NCBI GenBank assembly: GCA_963920635.1 | Contig: OY987298.1 | Span: 148,712,257-148,776,256, forward strand | Origin: Pseudeuparius sepicola | Taxonomy: Eukaryota > Arthropoda > Insecta > Coleoptera > Anthribidae | Direction: 5' to 3' | DNA length: 64,000 bases | Part shown: one piece after another, positions 21,605-33,331 of the stretch | Layout of the letters: every line of letters starts with the position of its first letter | Position numbering within the stretch: position 1 is the first letter of the stretch | The notes under the pieces: generated by a model | What the model was told of the DNA's origin: nothing | Database searches by the model: none | Seen by the model: only the letters and a program-made list of their open reading frames with translations | Translations under genes and position numbers: made by a program

Positions 21605-22610
21605 CAGGGTGTTCAGTATTTCGAGAAATTTAGAAAATTTTTGTTAGTCGCCAAGAGGAAAGGACCGTTGTTTTTGACAATATTGAAAAATATTATCAAG
21701 GATGTCCTTTAGATTTCACAGAGGGTTACAAATTTGAGATTTCAGCAATTTATGTTAATTTTTTTTAACAAGGCGGGCAGGTAATTTGTTTGTGCCGCTT
21801 TATTTGATATTTGCAGAATTTATACAACAATCAATTTCTTCAATGCTATTACGTCAATTTATTGCTAACAATATGGAAAATTTAGTTAAGAGGGGGTTGC
21901 CGACAGCGAAAGTGACGTTAGATTTCGTATTTTTTTAAGTTGTATAGCATAAAATCTAATAACATTTTACCTGGCAAAAATTTAGTACAAACATCTCTGT
22001 CTTCATTTTAATCATAAGATCTTAAAAGCATATGCACTGGAATTATTATTTTCCCCAAGGTTTTCATAACCTATAAAACAAAACTCTACTTGTAAGATCT
22101 TATGATTAAAATAAAGACAGAGATGTTTGTAATAAATTTTTGCCAGGTAAAATGTTATTAGATTTTATGTTATACAACTTAAAAAAATACGGAATCTAAC
22201 GTCACTTTCGCTGTCGGCAACCCCCTCTTAAGCAAGCAATAATGATATTAAAATTTACAAAAATAAATTTCACTCAAATTTATTACCTCCAACTTCGGCA
22301 CAAATTTCAACTCTTCTAATAAATTCTCTATACACATTTTGTATTTCGCGTAGAGGAATATTTGCAATAATTGTATCCCTTATTCTGTTTTTTAAAGTGT
22401 TCACATTATTATCAAGGTTCAGCATAAAATTTTTGTTTCAGGCCTTGTTAAAACAATTCAACATAAATTGCTGAAACCTCAAATTTGTAAGCCCCTGTGG
22501 ATTCTAAATGACATCCTCGATAATATTTTTCGATATTGTCAAAAACAACGGTCCTTTACTCTTGGCGACTAACAAAATTTTCTTAATTTTTCGAAATACT
22601 GAACACCCTG
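21605..22610. mobile_element. CAGGGTGTTCAGTATTTCG foldback element
   Basis: The ends CAGGGTGTTCAGTATTTCGA and its inverse are flanked by TA (21603-21604 and 22611-22612). Outer arms contain TCGCCAAGAGGAAAGGACCG. A TTAA-flanked palindrome (21890-22227) is nested near the centre. Confidence 0.83.
21890..22227. mobile_element. TTAA-flanked palindromic MITE
   Basis: The ends GAGGGGGTTGCCGACAGC and its inverse sit between TTAA at 21886-21889 and 22228-22231. The TTAA duplication suggests piggyBac-type mobilisation. Half-copies with the same end lie at 31181 and 33182. Confidence 0.78.
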
Positions 22611-22746
22611 TATAAAAAATCAAAAATATTTTAACAGTTTTGGGCGTTTTGGAACAAGCAGGAGTTTTTATAAAGAGTGACTTTTTGTCGTAAACCCACG
22701 AATAAAAAACTTTTCCCTCTTCCGGACATCAGAGCGGGACACGCTG

Positions 22747-23659
22747 TATATGAACACTTTGTACAGTTATTGCCACTTATCGGCATGGACCGCCTGGAAG
22801 TGACGTTTTACGCTCCTTTTCCATCATGAAGTAAACGGACATTTTGTACAGTTATGCTCGGGAGGTGGTGACTTATCAGCATGGATTGCATCAAAGTGAT
22901 GATTTGCGCTACTCCTCCACATTACCCTTCCGCCATGAGGTGAATGAGCACCTTGTGCAGGTATGCGTTAGACTCATTTTTGGACGAGACACGCCCATTG
23001 TGGTACTCTGCTCAGGGTCATGTCCACCTCCATCATGTTGCACCACATGGCTCTTCAACTTGGCCTTTATCAATGTTGTAAATTGGCACTTTGAGCAGTT
23101 ATACTCGGGACTAGATGACTTCTCATCATAAAACGCTGAAAAATTCTCTGGATTTGAATTAAACGTATCCAATATGTGACTTTGCTTGTGGGCGGGGCTA
23201 ACTCGTTCAGGTTGTTCCTCATTTGGCTTTGACTTGCCTTTTCCTAACGTGCCAATTGAGCACTTCTTGGTGTGGTATTGCTCAGTAATGTTGTCACCTA
23301 ATTTATCTACTGTGCAAAATGACAATCTATTCCCATGCCCAGTTGTTTTATAATGGTTCCACAAGCTCCTTTCCAATTTAGAATTAAAGGAGCACTTTAT
23401 GCAATTAAATTTTGAAATCGACTCGTCCACTAGCTTATTATTAATCTCTTTATTATGCATGTGACTCTTGGGTTCACGTTTTTCTTCGCGACCTATGAAG
23501 GCAACTTTATGCAATGTGGTAAATGAGTCCCTGGAATACTCGTATTCAATACAGGACTCCCGATGTTTTCTGCAGTCTGTACCATATTGTTGAATTGACG
23601 AAGTATCATTGGGTGTAACACTTGCATCTTCACAATATTCGTTGATTTCACAGTCTGAT
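22747..23659 (-). pseudogene. C2H2 zinc-finger exon truncated by stops and a transposon
   Basis: The acceptor TTTCTTTTCCAG sits above 23659, with the same phase-2 entry as the other C2H2 exons. An N-terminal acidic/Cys-containing leader (SDCEINEYCEDAS) is followed by sparse fingers: FNCIKCSFNSKLERSLWNH, then YNCSKCQFTTLIKAKLKSH. A third, CTRCSFTSWRKGN, is cut by a stop at 22909-22911. Further decayed fingers with stops (HNCTKCPFTS then TGA) continue to 22747, where the CAGCGTGTCC transposon end interrupts CTKCS. The surviving 250-residue product has two complete fingers. A truncated but functional protein is possible. Confidence 0.6.
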
Positions 23660-23781
23660 CTGGAAAAGAAACAGAAATCAGAATTCTGTCTACAACACAA
23701 TGTGTAACGTAAAAAGCAGCAAGTGTAAGATAAAATGTGGGAAACTGAATGTAAACTAATAAAATTATTGTCAGTTATTAG

Positions 23782-24953
23782 CAGAGCTGGGCAGATCTAT
23801 TTAAAAAAGATCGTTTTAAAGATCTAAGATTGTTTTAAAGATCTAAGATCTTTAAAAGGATCTAAGATCGCTATAACGATCTAAGATCTTTAAAAGGATC
23901 TAAGATCACAATAACGATCTAAGACCTTTTCCTGGTTTTTTTTTTTTTGTTCATTTTTGAAACGTTTCTGTGATTTTTTTTATAAAATGTTTTATTTTTG
24001 AAAAATAAAAAATTGTGCTCTAGGCTGTTGTAGGAATTGTTTTTATATCTACATATTTGTAAAATATGTTCTCATTTTGACCTCAGTTGTTGTAAGTAGT
24101 TCGTTTTTGAAACGTTTCTGTGATTTTTTTATTCAAAATAATGTAGGTAGAAAGGTAGGTATATATTTTTTAGAAGAATGAATAGTTCTGTACGAACAAG
24201 GATTTTTCTTTTTATACATAATATAATGTACATATTATATCTAAAATATATGTATTACGAATTCAGTTACGTTCATTTAAAGCAGTTTACCTCAGATCTC
24301 TAGGTCTCAGCTAAAGTGCTAATTGTCAGAATTCATGAAAATGACAAATAATAATATAAACAAACTGACGTACATTTCACCTACAAGAACCTATTTTGAG
24401 GTATTTAAATAAATGCTTTATGTTAATTTGTATTTTATTTTCAATTATCTATTTCTCAAAATTCTGGATTTTATAACTCAAGTTATAAAATTATAAATTG
24501 CATAAATAATCGGTGAACAGGTTTTTACAAGAAAAATCTAATTCTCCATAGGTATATAAGTAACTTTACGTAAATACTTAGGTAAAATTTTACTTTACAC
24601 AACTAGTTACGTAAAACTGGACGTATCATCACTTGCTCAGGTTTTGAAAGATGTCAAAATTAGGAAAAGTATATCTATTAACTATATAATATCATGAATT
24701 TTGCTCAAAGATCTTAGATCATTTAGAAGATCTTAGATTGTTTAGAAGATCTTAGATCATTTAGAAGATCTTAGATCGTTTAGAAGATCTTAGATCGTTT
24801 AGAAGGTCTTAGATCGTTCAAAAGATCTTAGATCGATCGAACTTTTTTTAAATAGATCATTTTTAGACGATCTTTGATCTAAGATCGTTTTTGCATGAAA
24901 AACGATCTGATCTATGATCTAGATCTTTTTTAGCACGATCTTTCCCAGCTCTG
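23782..24953. mobile_element. Non-autonomous hAT-type element rich in GATCTTAGATC repeats
   Basis: The ends are CAGAGCTGGGCAGATC and, reversed, CAGAGCTGGGAAAGATC. GTTATTAG is duplicated exactly at 23774-23781 and 24954-24961. Both ends carry runs of short near-palindromic units: AAAGATCTAAGATC on the left (about 23800-23930) and TTTAGAAGATCTTAGATC on the right (about 24700-24840). The unique AT-rich core is about 750 bp with no gene. It lies upstream of the truncated zinc-finger exon. Confidence 0.9.
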
Positions 24954-24961
24954 GTTATTAG

Positions 24962-25797
24962 TATGAAATTTACCCAATTAATTGGCTATTTCTTGTTTTC
25001 TCCAGTGCAGGTCACAAAAATATTATAAAACTAATTTACAAATAATATAATTATTATAAAATGAAAAGTAAAAAATAAAAATATAAAGCAGAGAATGAAG
25101 TAAGTAGAAAAAATTAGGGAAATAAAACTACTAAAATATTTTTTTCTTTATTGATATAGATGGCATTGTGTAAATAGAAATCTACATTAGATCAAGGTAC
25201 ACTAAAAATCTGCAACATTTTAGATGACAACGAAATGAAACTAAAGAAAAATATATCTGCAACATTTTGCGTGAGGTACTACATTTTAGATAATCGGTAT
25301 GGCAAGTAGAACCCACAATAGACCAATAGTCACATTTGGGATTCCGAAAATTACTTACTTGTACAACATCTATAAATAAACTCCCCTCTCCCCTGCTCTA
25401 CTCGGACTGAAAAAAAGGCTTCTTATTACAGGTTATACCTATTATATTTTACTTATCCAGTTTTATTTCAATTTAAGTTCATTTTACGGAATTGTCTTTG
25501 TCAGCATATTGCAGTTTTGCCATAGAATAGAATAGCATTTATTTATATAATATAAAACAGTTTTATGTGTTCCCATATATTTATAAAGTTTATATAAGTA
25601 ATAGGGCATCGAGTAAAATTTTTGAGGCATTTTTTAAAACGTTAAAGTTTATTTATTTAGGAATTTTATTAAATTCAATTTTATTGTAAATTCTCTTTTA
25701 TCCTAAAAACAATTACAGAATTACATATACTTATGCAGAGTTTTTCCAAACTGACTCTACCTTTCTTATACTTACATGTTATAGTATATGGTTTATA
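24962..25797. other. AT-rich spacer
   Basis: I see no gene, RNA or clear repeat here. Confidence 0.4.
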
Positions 25798-26110
25798 CAG
25801 GGTGTCTACTTTTAAGTGTATACAAATCGATAAAAAATGTATTTTGTGAGATATTTTCAAAAACCTTTTTTTGTCCGAAAGGCCTTCAAAAACCGCTTCT
25901 TTTGACCTTTCTACCATTTTCAAAATGCAAATCCAGGGCCGGCTGCGATTTTTTTATACTCCCGATTTTTACGAAAACCATTTAGCGATTTTTTTTATTT
26001 AAAATCTGACCCGACAGCGTTAATCAGAACACCCCGAAACCCCTATACAATACCAAATTTGAATAAAAAATATACAGGGTTCCATTCTGCAGGGTGTCAA
26101 AGTTGAGCAA
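25798..26110. repeat. Fragment of a CAGGGTGTCTAC repeat family
   Basis: It starts CAGGGTGTCTACTTTTAAG after TA and contains AATCCAGGGCCGGCTGCGAT and AACACCCCGAAACCCCTATA. The same family lies inverted at about 35270-35623 and in part at 57640-57890. Only one terminus is identified. Confidence 0.5.
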
Positions 26111-26280
26111 AATAGGAATTTATTATTATATTTATAATTTTAAACAAAAATATATAGATCTTGAAAAGAATTTTGGCACATTTTTGTAATATGTATTTTT
26201 TTACATTTCTAATATGTATTTTTGTTGATAATTAAAAAAAAGAAATGCATAATCTGGGTTAGAACCTCCAATCAAATAAT

Positions 26281-28105
26281 AGTTATTTATGTACCAAGGC
26301 ACTGAAGTTCAACTTTTTATGACTCATGTGGAGTTTAGTTGCTGAGGCCTCTGGCAGAGGCAAATAAACCATATGAGTCATAAAAAGAACTTCAGTGCCG
26401 AGGTACATATTATATTTTTTTTGAAATCGGAAAAAAATATATTTTATTAGGCAAGAAAATAATAATAAGGGATCACCCGTCCACGAACCGACTACGCGCG
26501 GCGTTGCTTGACTTTACCGATCGCTCTACCTAGGACAAGTATAATGATGTACGGCACCTTCTGACAGAAAAACCAAACTGCTGCTTCTTGTGCAGCCTAC
26601 ACAACAAATCTATTGATTTTCAAATTTACTAAAATATGTAGACTGAAGGATTGCGCTTCTATAGGAAACAATTTCGCAATGTGTACGAAAAGTTAAATGG
26701 GCCTTTATCGGCCGGGTTTTGAATATTTGGTCACTTTTGACGGGCGATTTCTCCGCGTCTGAGGTTTGATGTTTACATCTCGCCAAGGCCTACTTATTGG
26801 AAAAATAGTACAATAATGGGCTACATTATTGTACGATTTCTGTGCTTTTAATGACGATTTTGGGACATTTTAATGCCGATTTCATGAAATAGTTATTTAT
26901 GTACCAAGGCACTGAAGTTCAACTTTTTATGACTCATGTGGAGTTTAGTTGCTGAGGCCTCTGGCAGAGGCAAATAAACCACATGAGTCATAAAAAGAAC
27001 TTCAGTGCCGAGGTACATATTATATTTTTTTTGAAATCGGAAAAAAATATATTTTATTAGGCAAGAAAATAATAATAAGGGATCACCCGTCCACGAACCG
27101 ACTACGCGCGGCGTTGCTTGACTTTACCGATCGCTCTACCTAGGACAAGTATAATGATGTACGGCACCTTCTGACAGAAAAACCAAACTGCTGCTTCTTG
27201 TGCAGCCTACACAACAAATCTATTGATTTTCAAATTTACTAAAATATGTAGACTGAAGGATTGCGCTTCTATAGGAAACAATTTCGCAATGTGTACGAAA
27301 AGTTAAATGGGCCTTTATCGGCCGGGTTTTGAATATTTGGTCACTTTTGACGGGCGATTTCTCCGCGTCTGAGGTTTGATGTTTACATCTCGCCAAGGCC
27401 TACTTATTGGAAAAATAGTACAAATAATGGGCTACATTATTGTACGATTTCTGTGCTTTTAATGACGATTTTGGGACATTTTAATGCCGATTTCATGAAA
27501 TAGTTATTTATGTACCAAGGCACTGAAGTTCAACTTTTTATGACTCATGTGGAGTTTAGTTGCTGAGGCCTCTGGCCGAGGCAAATAAACCACATGAGTC
27601 ATAAAAAGAACTTCAGTGCCGAGGTACATATTATATTTTTCTTGAAATCGGAAAAAAAATGTTTTATTAGGCAAGAAAATAATAATAAGGGATCACCCGT
27701 CCACGAACCGACTACGCGCGGCGTTGCTTGACTTTACCGATCGCTCTACCTAGGACAAGTATAATGATGTACGGCACCTTCTGACAGAAAAACCAAACTG
27801 CTGCTTCTTGTGCAGCCTATACAACAAATCTATTGATATTCAAATCTACTAAAATATGTATACTGAAGGATTGCGCTTCTATAGGAAACAATTTCGCAAT
27901 GTGTACGAAAAGTTAAATGAGCCTTTATCGGCCGGGTTTTGAATATTTGGTCACTTTTGACGGGCGATTTCTCCGCGTCTGACGTTTGATGTTTACATCT
28001 CGCCAAGGCCTACTTATTGAAAAAATCGTACAATAATGGGCTACATTATTGTACGATTTCTGTGCTTTTAATGACGATTTTGGGACATTTTAATGCCGAT
28101 TTCAA
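26281..28105. repeat. Three tandem copies of a 610-bp repeat
   Basis: Units start at about 26281, 26891 and 27502 with AGTTATTTATGTACCAAGGC and are about 97% alike by eye. Each opens with a hairpin: GTACCAAGGCACTGAAGTTC pairs with GAACTTCAGTGCCGAGGTAC about 110 bp on. A 5S-like block follows, and it closes with TTGTACGATTTCTGTGCTTT. Degenerate single copies occur at 54349-54846 and 56745-56816. Confidence 0.9.
26468..26533 (-). repeat. 5S-rRNA-like segment within the 610-bp repeat (first unit)
   Basis: On the minus strand the segment reads AAGTCAAGCAACGCCGCGCG, then GGTTCGTGGACGGGTGATCC. This aligns by eye with the 5S rRNA internal promoter region (AAGCAGCGTCGGGC ... TGGATGGGGGACC). The remainder of 5S is absent, so it is not a 5S gene. 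It may come from a 5S-derived SINE. The same block recurs in the other two units at about 27080 and 27690. Confidence 0.4.
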
Positions 28106-28519
28106 GAAAATATTTTCATAGGCACGTACCTTAACCCAATGGGCATCGGTCTTGGAATTATTTCTATTTATGCATATTTTTCGATAGAAAGTGACTGGGC
28201 TAACAGTCAATTTTAGGCTTTTCAATTCAACAGCTTATAATTCATAAGACATTTCCACAGAATTTTGCGAGAGATCACCTCGTTCAATTTGAATATTTCG
28301 TGATTTTTATTTGATTTGATTTTTATTTGGCCAGAACTGACGGGAATTTACTAAAATGTCATAGATGTCATAGTAATTCAACAAAACAATAATGTCACCA
28401 ATTTGCTATTAACACATTTTGTGACACTTTATCAATGCATGCTTTGTACCAAATTTCGTTCTAATATCTTTAATGGATGAAATAAAACTTTAAAATTTTA
28501 AACTTTAAAATGAAATAAA
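28106..28519. other. Spacer after the tandem repeat
   Basis: No gene or repeat is recognised. Confidence 0.35.
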
Positions 28520-28521
28520 TA

Positions 28522-29632
28522 GGCCAGGGAAATTAAGGTAAAAAATAACGACACCTAGACAAAATTCATAACCGCATTTTTATAATGCCATCACAAAATA
28601 TTGGTATTAAATGAACGCCAGTACAAAATAAATATACGCGTGTGGGCGTTTTTTAGAAAAATACATTTTCTTGTTGTTATAATGACGGCATAAATATTAA
28701 CTGCAAATTTTAAGCTGCATTTATTAGTAAGTAAGGTATATAAAGTTTAGATTGATAAATTAAACAGATTACGTTTGCGCAAGTATCCGAATGATGTAAA
28801 AATGACATTTTGCGTAATATTTTGTTGGGCAAAAATATTAACTGCGTTTTTATTATTTATAATTATCTTAAAAATCAAGTATTAACAGTTTGTTCTGAAA
28901 TTAAACATATTGTTTCACCGGAAATCGCATTTTAAAGAAATTTGAAGCTGTCTTTGACAGCAAAATTATTAACTGGCTGATTTTTGTTAAACTTTGTAAG
29001 TGGATACTAAGTCTTGTTAAATTTTTTGAAATTAAACAAAAATTGGTAACGGAAGTATTTTGAAATGACAAATGACAGTTGACCTACATGCGCCGTAAAT
29101 AAATGTTTAATTTCGCTATATATGATTCAATATAGTTATATTGTAAAAAGTTAAACAAAAAAAAAACAGTTAATATTTTTGCCTTGCCTATACCAATGAG
29201 AAGTGACAGCTGACATACATGCGGCTCAGATAAATGTTTAATTTTGTATAAGTTACATTCTATTTGTAAAAGGGAATGATCATCTGCAATAAAAACGTAG
29301 TTAATATTTTTGCTTTTGCCGAAATAGAAAATTATCCGATTTTTATCCCTCTTTGTCGATCTAAGTTACTTCCATATTCTTAAAATGTTTAATTTCTTAA
29401 TATATGTTAGCAAGGGAAGTTTTTTTACATAAAGATTCTAAAAAAATCCAGTTAATATTTATGCTCAAAATTTCTAAGGAAAAATAGGTGTTTTTTGAGG
29501 TAACTCAAGGTTCCGTTTTTTCAAAATGTTTAATTTTTGGTTTCTACCAAAGTATTTACTTATAACTTTGATATGGTAAAACAAAATTGCAGTTAATATT
29601 TTTTTCTAGGTCAAATTCTATTTTCCCTGGCC
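28522..29632. mobile_element. TA-flanked element with GGCCAGGGAAA ends and subterminal repeats
   Basis: GGCCAGGGAAATT at 28522 and its near inverse ending at 29632 are flanked by TA. The left half has several copies of (G)CAAAAATATTAACTG and the right half the inverse, CAGTTAATATTTTTGC. The element is thus symmetrical in its short repeats although not a full palindrome. No reading frame is seen. Confidence 0.65.
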
Positions 29633-29895
29633 TAAAACTTTAAAATTTTTGTAGCTTTAATAATAATAATAATTCTTTGAACATCATGTATATAGAAAAC
29701 ACAGCGACTGTGCAAAAAAGTCATACCACAAAATAGGTTTTCTATCAACTGTTGAAGGGTCCTAGAAGAAAACTTAATCACCCTGTATATTAAAACATAA
29801 GTGGCATCTAGTATGCATTTGGGTCAGCCTGTGGAATTTCAAGAGATATTATCTTGCACCATCTTCTCTTACTTCTTCAAATGTGCCTTTTATAA

Positions 29896-30817
29896 TCATG
29901 TGCCTGAGTTGTCATTGTGGATTTTAATCCTGTGCAATATGTACACACTGGAATTGTTGGTCTTGAATGCACACATCTTGCATCGGTATCTAAAAAAGCC
30001 CTCGTGGACCATCTTTACGTGCTGCATTAAGCTGCCTTTGTACTTGCTCTTGAAAGGACAGCGAGGACACGACAAGTCGGACACATTTCCAACCCCGTGC
30101 TTGTTCTCGAGGTGCACCGCCAAGTTGAACTTCTTCGTCGTGCTGTAGCTGCAATGCTCGCACCTCAGGCTGCGTCGGTTGTCGTGCACCTCCTTTTCGT
30201 GTACATTAATCGTGTGCTTTTCCACTGAGGAGTAGTCGCAACGGGAACATTTGTGAACGGGGATGCCTGTGTGCCCGTGGACCCCAATCAAGTGCCTCTT
30301 CAGGGCGTACATGTATTTACATTTGAATGCGCACTTTTTGCATTTGTACATTACGCCATCGTGGAGTGTATGTATGTGCCCCCTTATGCTGTTTTTGTAC
30401 TTGCTCTTGAAAGGACAGTGGGGGCACGTAAAGTCGGGCACCTTTCCGACCCCGTGCTTCTTCTCGAGGTGCACTGCCAGCCCGATCTTCTCCCGAGCGT
30501 TGTAGTTGCAGTGTGTGCACTTCAGTTTTTTTTCACCTGGTCTTTTTTTGCATTTATTTAGAGCAGCTTTTTCACTATTCTGATCTGTTAAGGTTTGTTC
30601 TGAACGGGACGGCAACTCTTGCGATTTAACACAACGCTGTTGTTGTAGAGATGGCTCTTCGTTACGTTGTACAGAAGATTCATCATGTGTGCAAAGGGCA
30701 TAGTCATGAAAGCCGCACTTGGAACAATGTCGACTGAGTTCCAACTGGCTGTCAGTTTCGTAATGTTGAATCAATGACTCTTCTTCGCCAATCTCCTCGT
30801 CTTGGGATTCATCGAAC
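29896..30817 (-). CDS. Seven-finger C2H2 exon, tandem copy 1
   Basis: The acceptor TTTTCTTCTAG sits above 30817, with phase-2 entry as in the other C2H2 exons. The leader is acidic (RFDESQDEEIGEEES) and includes a finger-like CSKCGFHDYALCTHDES that lacks its His pair. A Lys-rich linker follows, then seven C2H2 fingers from LKCTHCNYNAREKIG to CKMCAFKTNNSSVYILHR, ending NDNSGT. The fingers alternate HCNYS/RCPFKSKYK/KCAFKCKY types. It is a probable DNA-binding factor. The first exon was not identified. Compared with copy 2 it lacks a 20-residue insert before the fingers. Confidence 0.82.
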
Positions 30818-31180
30818 CTAGAAGAAAACGAAAATAAATATGTATAGTGTGGTTTTGCCCACAAACTGGTCAAATGCAATCTGTGTCTTTGAAACATTTT
30901 TTTGAAAATATATGACAAATGTATTCATCATACATAAGTGTGGATCCATAAGGTTTAACAAACTTATGTTAGTAATCCAATCATTTTAGTGAAAATTTTC
31001 TTTAGGCCTAGACAAATCTATAGTAAAAACCATATATTTTTTACTGACCAATTATTGACAAAGGGATTTTTTATCGGGGAAAAAAGATATATTGAGCAGA
31101 AGAGTTGTGTCGATAACAGGTTCAGATATGTTTTTATTCAAACTGTAGACATGAACAATTCAACTAAAACTAAGACTTAA

Positions 31181-31330
31181 GAGGGGGTTGCCGACAGCCA
31201 AAGTGACGTTAGAGTTCGTATTTTTTTAAGTTGTATAGCATAAAATATAATAACTTTTTGCCTGGCAAAAATTTAGTACAAACATCTCTGTCTTCATTTT
31301 AATCACAAGGTTTTCATAACCTATAAAACA
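31181..31330. repeat. Half of the TTAA-flanked MITE (copy in unit 1)
   Basis: TTAA at 31177-31180 is followed by GAGGGGGTTGCCGACAGC and about 140 bp matching the left arm of 21890-22227. The other arm is absent. An identical copy starts at 33182. Confidence 0.7.
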
Positions 31331-31512
31331 TTCATGTGTAGAATGTTCTACACATTCATGTGTAGAATGTTTCAGAGTCAATTTGCTTTTCGCTTTCAAG
31401 ACAAATAATAAAATAAAACTCATGTACTTGATTAGTTTGTCTAGCTTTAATATCTACTTCAGTCCTGTCTATTATTTTTTTTTAATTGTGACAAGTAAAA
31501 AAATATCTTGAA

Positions 31513-31547
31513 CCCTGAAGATGGTTGTATATCAGCCGAAACGTTGG
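31513..31547 (+). ncRNA. Hammerhead-like CTGAAGA...GAAAC motif
   Basis: CTGAAGA, T, a five-pair stem GGTTG/CAGCC, then GAAACGTT. It fits the CTGANGA and GAAA core of hammerhead ribozymes except for one extra T before the stem. Copies lie at 33514-33548 (identical duplication) and at 35049-35082 (stem GGCTAA/TTGGCC, compensatory changes). It may be a retroelement-derived motif; ribozyme activity is speculative. Confidence 0.3.
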
Positions 31548-31876
31548 TGAAGAGATGATTTAATTTTATGCTGCCTTTTTTTTTACGACCCCGAATCCCA
31601 ACCACTTTGTACTTTAAAAATAAAAAATAAAACTTTAAAATTTTTGTAACTTTGAACATCATGTATATAGAAAGCACAGCGACTGTGGATAAAAGTCATA
31701 CCACAAAATAGCCATATTTTATTGTTTTCTATCAACTGTTGAAGGGTCCTAGAATAAAACCGAATCACCCTGTATATCAAAACATAAGTGTCATTCTAGT
31801 AACATGTGTGTATGCCTGTGGAATTTCAAGAGATATTATCTTGCACCGCCTTTTCTTACTTCTTCAAATGTGCCTT

Positions 31877-32864
31877 TTATAATAATGTGCCTGAGTTGTC
31901 ATTGTGGATTCTAATCCTGTGCAATTTGTACACACTGGAATTGTTGGTCTTGAATGCACACATCTTGCATTGGTATCTTACGAAGCCCTCGTGGACTATC
32001 TTTATGTGCTGCATTATGTGGCCTTTGTACTTGCTCTTGAAAAGACAGTGCGGGCATGATAAGTGGGGCACCTCGCCAACCCCGTGCTTCTTCTCAAGGT
32101 GCACTGCCAAGTTGATCTTTTGCAATGTGCTGTAGCTGCAATGCTCGCACCTCAGGCTGCGTTGGTTGTCGTGCACCGCTTTTTCGTGTGCATTAATCGA
32201 GTGCTTTTCCACTGAGGAGTAGTCGCAACGGGAACATTTGTGAACGGGGATGCCTGTGTGCCCGTGAACCCCAATCAAGTGCCTCTTCAGGGCGTACATG
32301 TATTTACATTTGAACGTGCATTTTTTGCATTTGTACCTTAAGCCTTCGTGGAGTGTACGAATGTGCTGCGTTACGCTGCTTTTGTGCTTGCTCTTGAAAG
32401 GACAGTGGGGGCACGCCAAGTCAGGCACCTTTCCAACCCCGTGCTTGTTCTCGAGGTGCACTGCCAGCTTGATCTTCTCCCGAGTGCTGTAGTTGCAGTG
32501 TGTGCATTTCAGGTTATATACTACTTTATCATGTGCTACTACTTTATCATGTGCAGTTTCATGGACAACTCCGTCTTTTTCACGTGGTCTTTTTTTGCAT
32601 TTGTTTAGAGCAGCTTTTTCACTATTCTGATCTGTTAAGGTTTGTTCTGAACGGGACGGCAACTCTTGCGATTTAACACAACGCTGTTGTTGTGGAGATG
32701 GCTCTTCGTTATGTTGCACAGAAGATTCATCATGTGTGCAAAGAGCATAGTCATGAAAGCCGCACTTGGAACAATGTTGACTGAGTTCCAACTGACAGTC
32801 AGTTTCGTAATGTTGAATCGATGACTCTTCTTCGCCAATCTCCTCGTCTTGGTATTCATCGAAC
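31877..32864 (-). CDS. Seven-finger C2H2 exon, tandem copy 2
   Basis: The acceptor, phase, leader and seven-finger layout match the copy at 29896. It has a 20-residue insert (VVHETAHDKVVAHDKVV...) between leader and fingers, made of a repeated HDKVV unit. Finger helices differ from copy 1 at many base-contact positions (for example S to H at helix position 3 of finger 6, and Y, N, G to H, S, Q at positions -1, 2, 6 of finger 2), while finger 3 is unchanged in its helix. It ends NDNSGTLL. It probably has a different DNA target from its twin. Confidence 0.82.
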
Positions 32865-33181
32865 CTAGAAGAAAACGAAAATAAATATTTATAGTGTGGT
32901 TTTGCCCACAAACTGGTCAAATGCAATCTGTGTCTTTGAAACATTTTTTGAAAATATATGGAAAATGTATTCATCATACATACATTTTAGTGATAATTTT
33001 CTTTAGGCCTAGACAAATCTATAGTAAAAACCATATATTTTTTACTGACCAATTATTGACAAAGGGATTTTTTATCGGGGAAAAAAGATATATTGAGCGG
33101 AAGAGTTGTGTCGATAACAGGTTCAGATATGTTTTTATTCAAACTGTAGACATGAACAATTCAACTAAAACTAAGACTTAA

Positions 33182-33331
33182 GAGGGGGTTGCCGACAGCC
33201 AAAGTGACGTTAGAGTTCGTATTTTTTTAAGTTGTATAGCATAAAATATAATAACTTTTTGCCTGGCAAAAATTTAGTACAAACATCTCTGTCTTCATTT
33301 TAATCACAAGGTTTTCATAACCTATAAAACA
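33182..33331. repeat. Half of the TTAA-flanked MITE (copy in unit 2)
   Basis: TTAA at 33178-33181 followed by GAGGGGGTTGCC. It is duplicated together with the zinc-finger unit and so predates that duplication. Confidence 0.7.

Larger units (their letters stand above)
21541..22746. mobile_element. Remnant foldback that ends inside a zinc finger
   Basis: TTATAAAAACTCCTGCTTGT at about 21544 is mirrored at about 22655-22676, around an inserted foldback (21605-22610). The right end reads CGGGACACGCTG at 22746 followed by TA. The reverse, CAGCGTGTCC, fits the CAGNGTGTCC family. The left terminus appears to be lost. It cuts the finger array encoded at 22747-23659. Confidence 0.65.

Noticed and set aside
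26281..28105. CRISPR-like or 5S gene cluster
   Set aside because: Units are 610 bp with no spacer pattern, in eukaryotic DNA; only part of the 5S sequence is present.
30253..32608. Plus-strand open frames over the seven-finger exons
   Set aside because: Antisense shadows of minus-strand C2H2 coding sequence.
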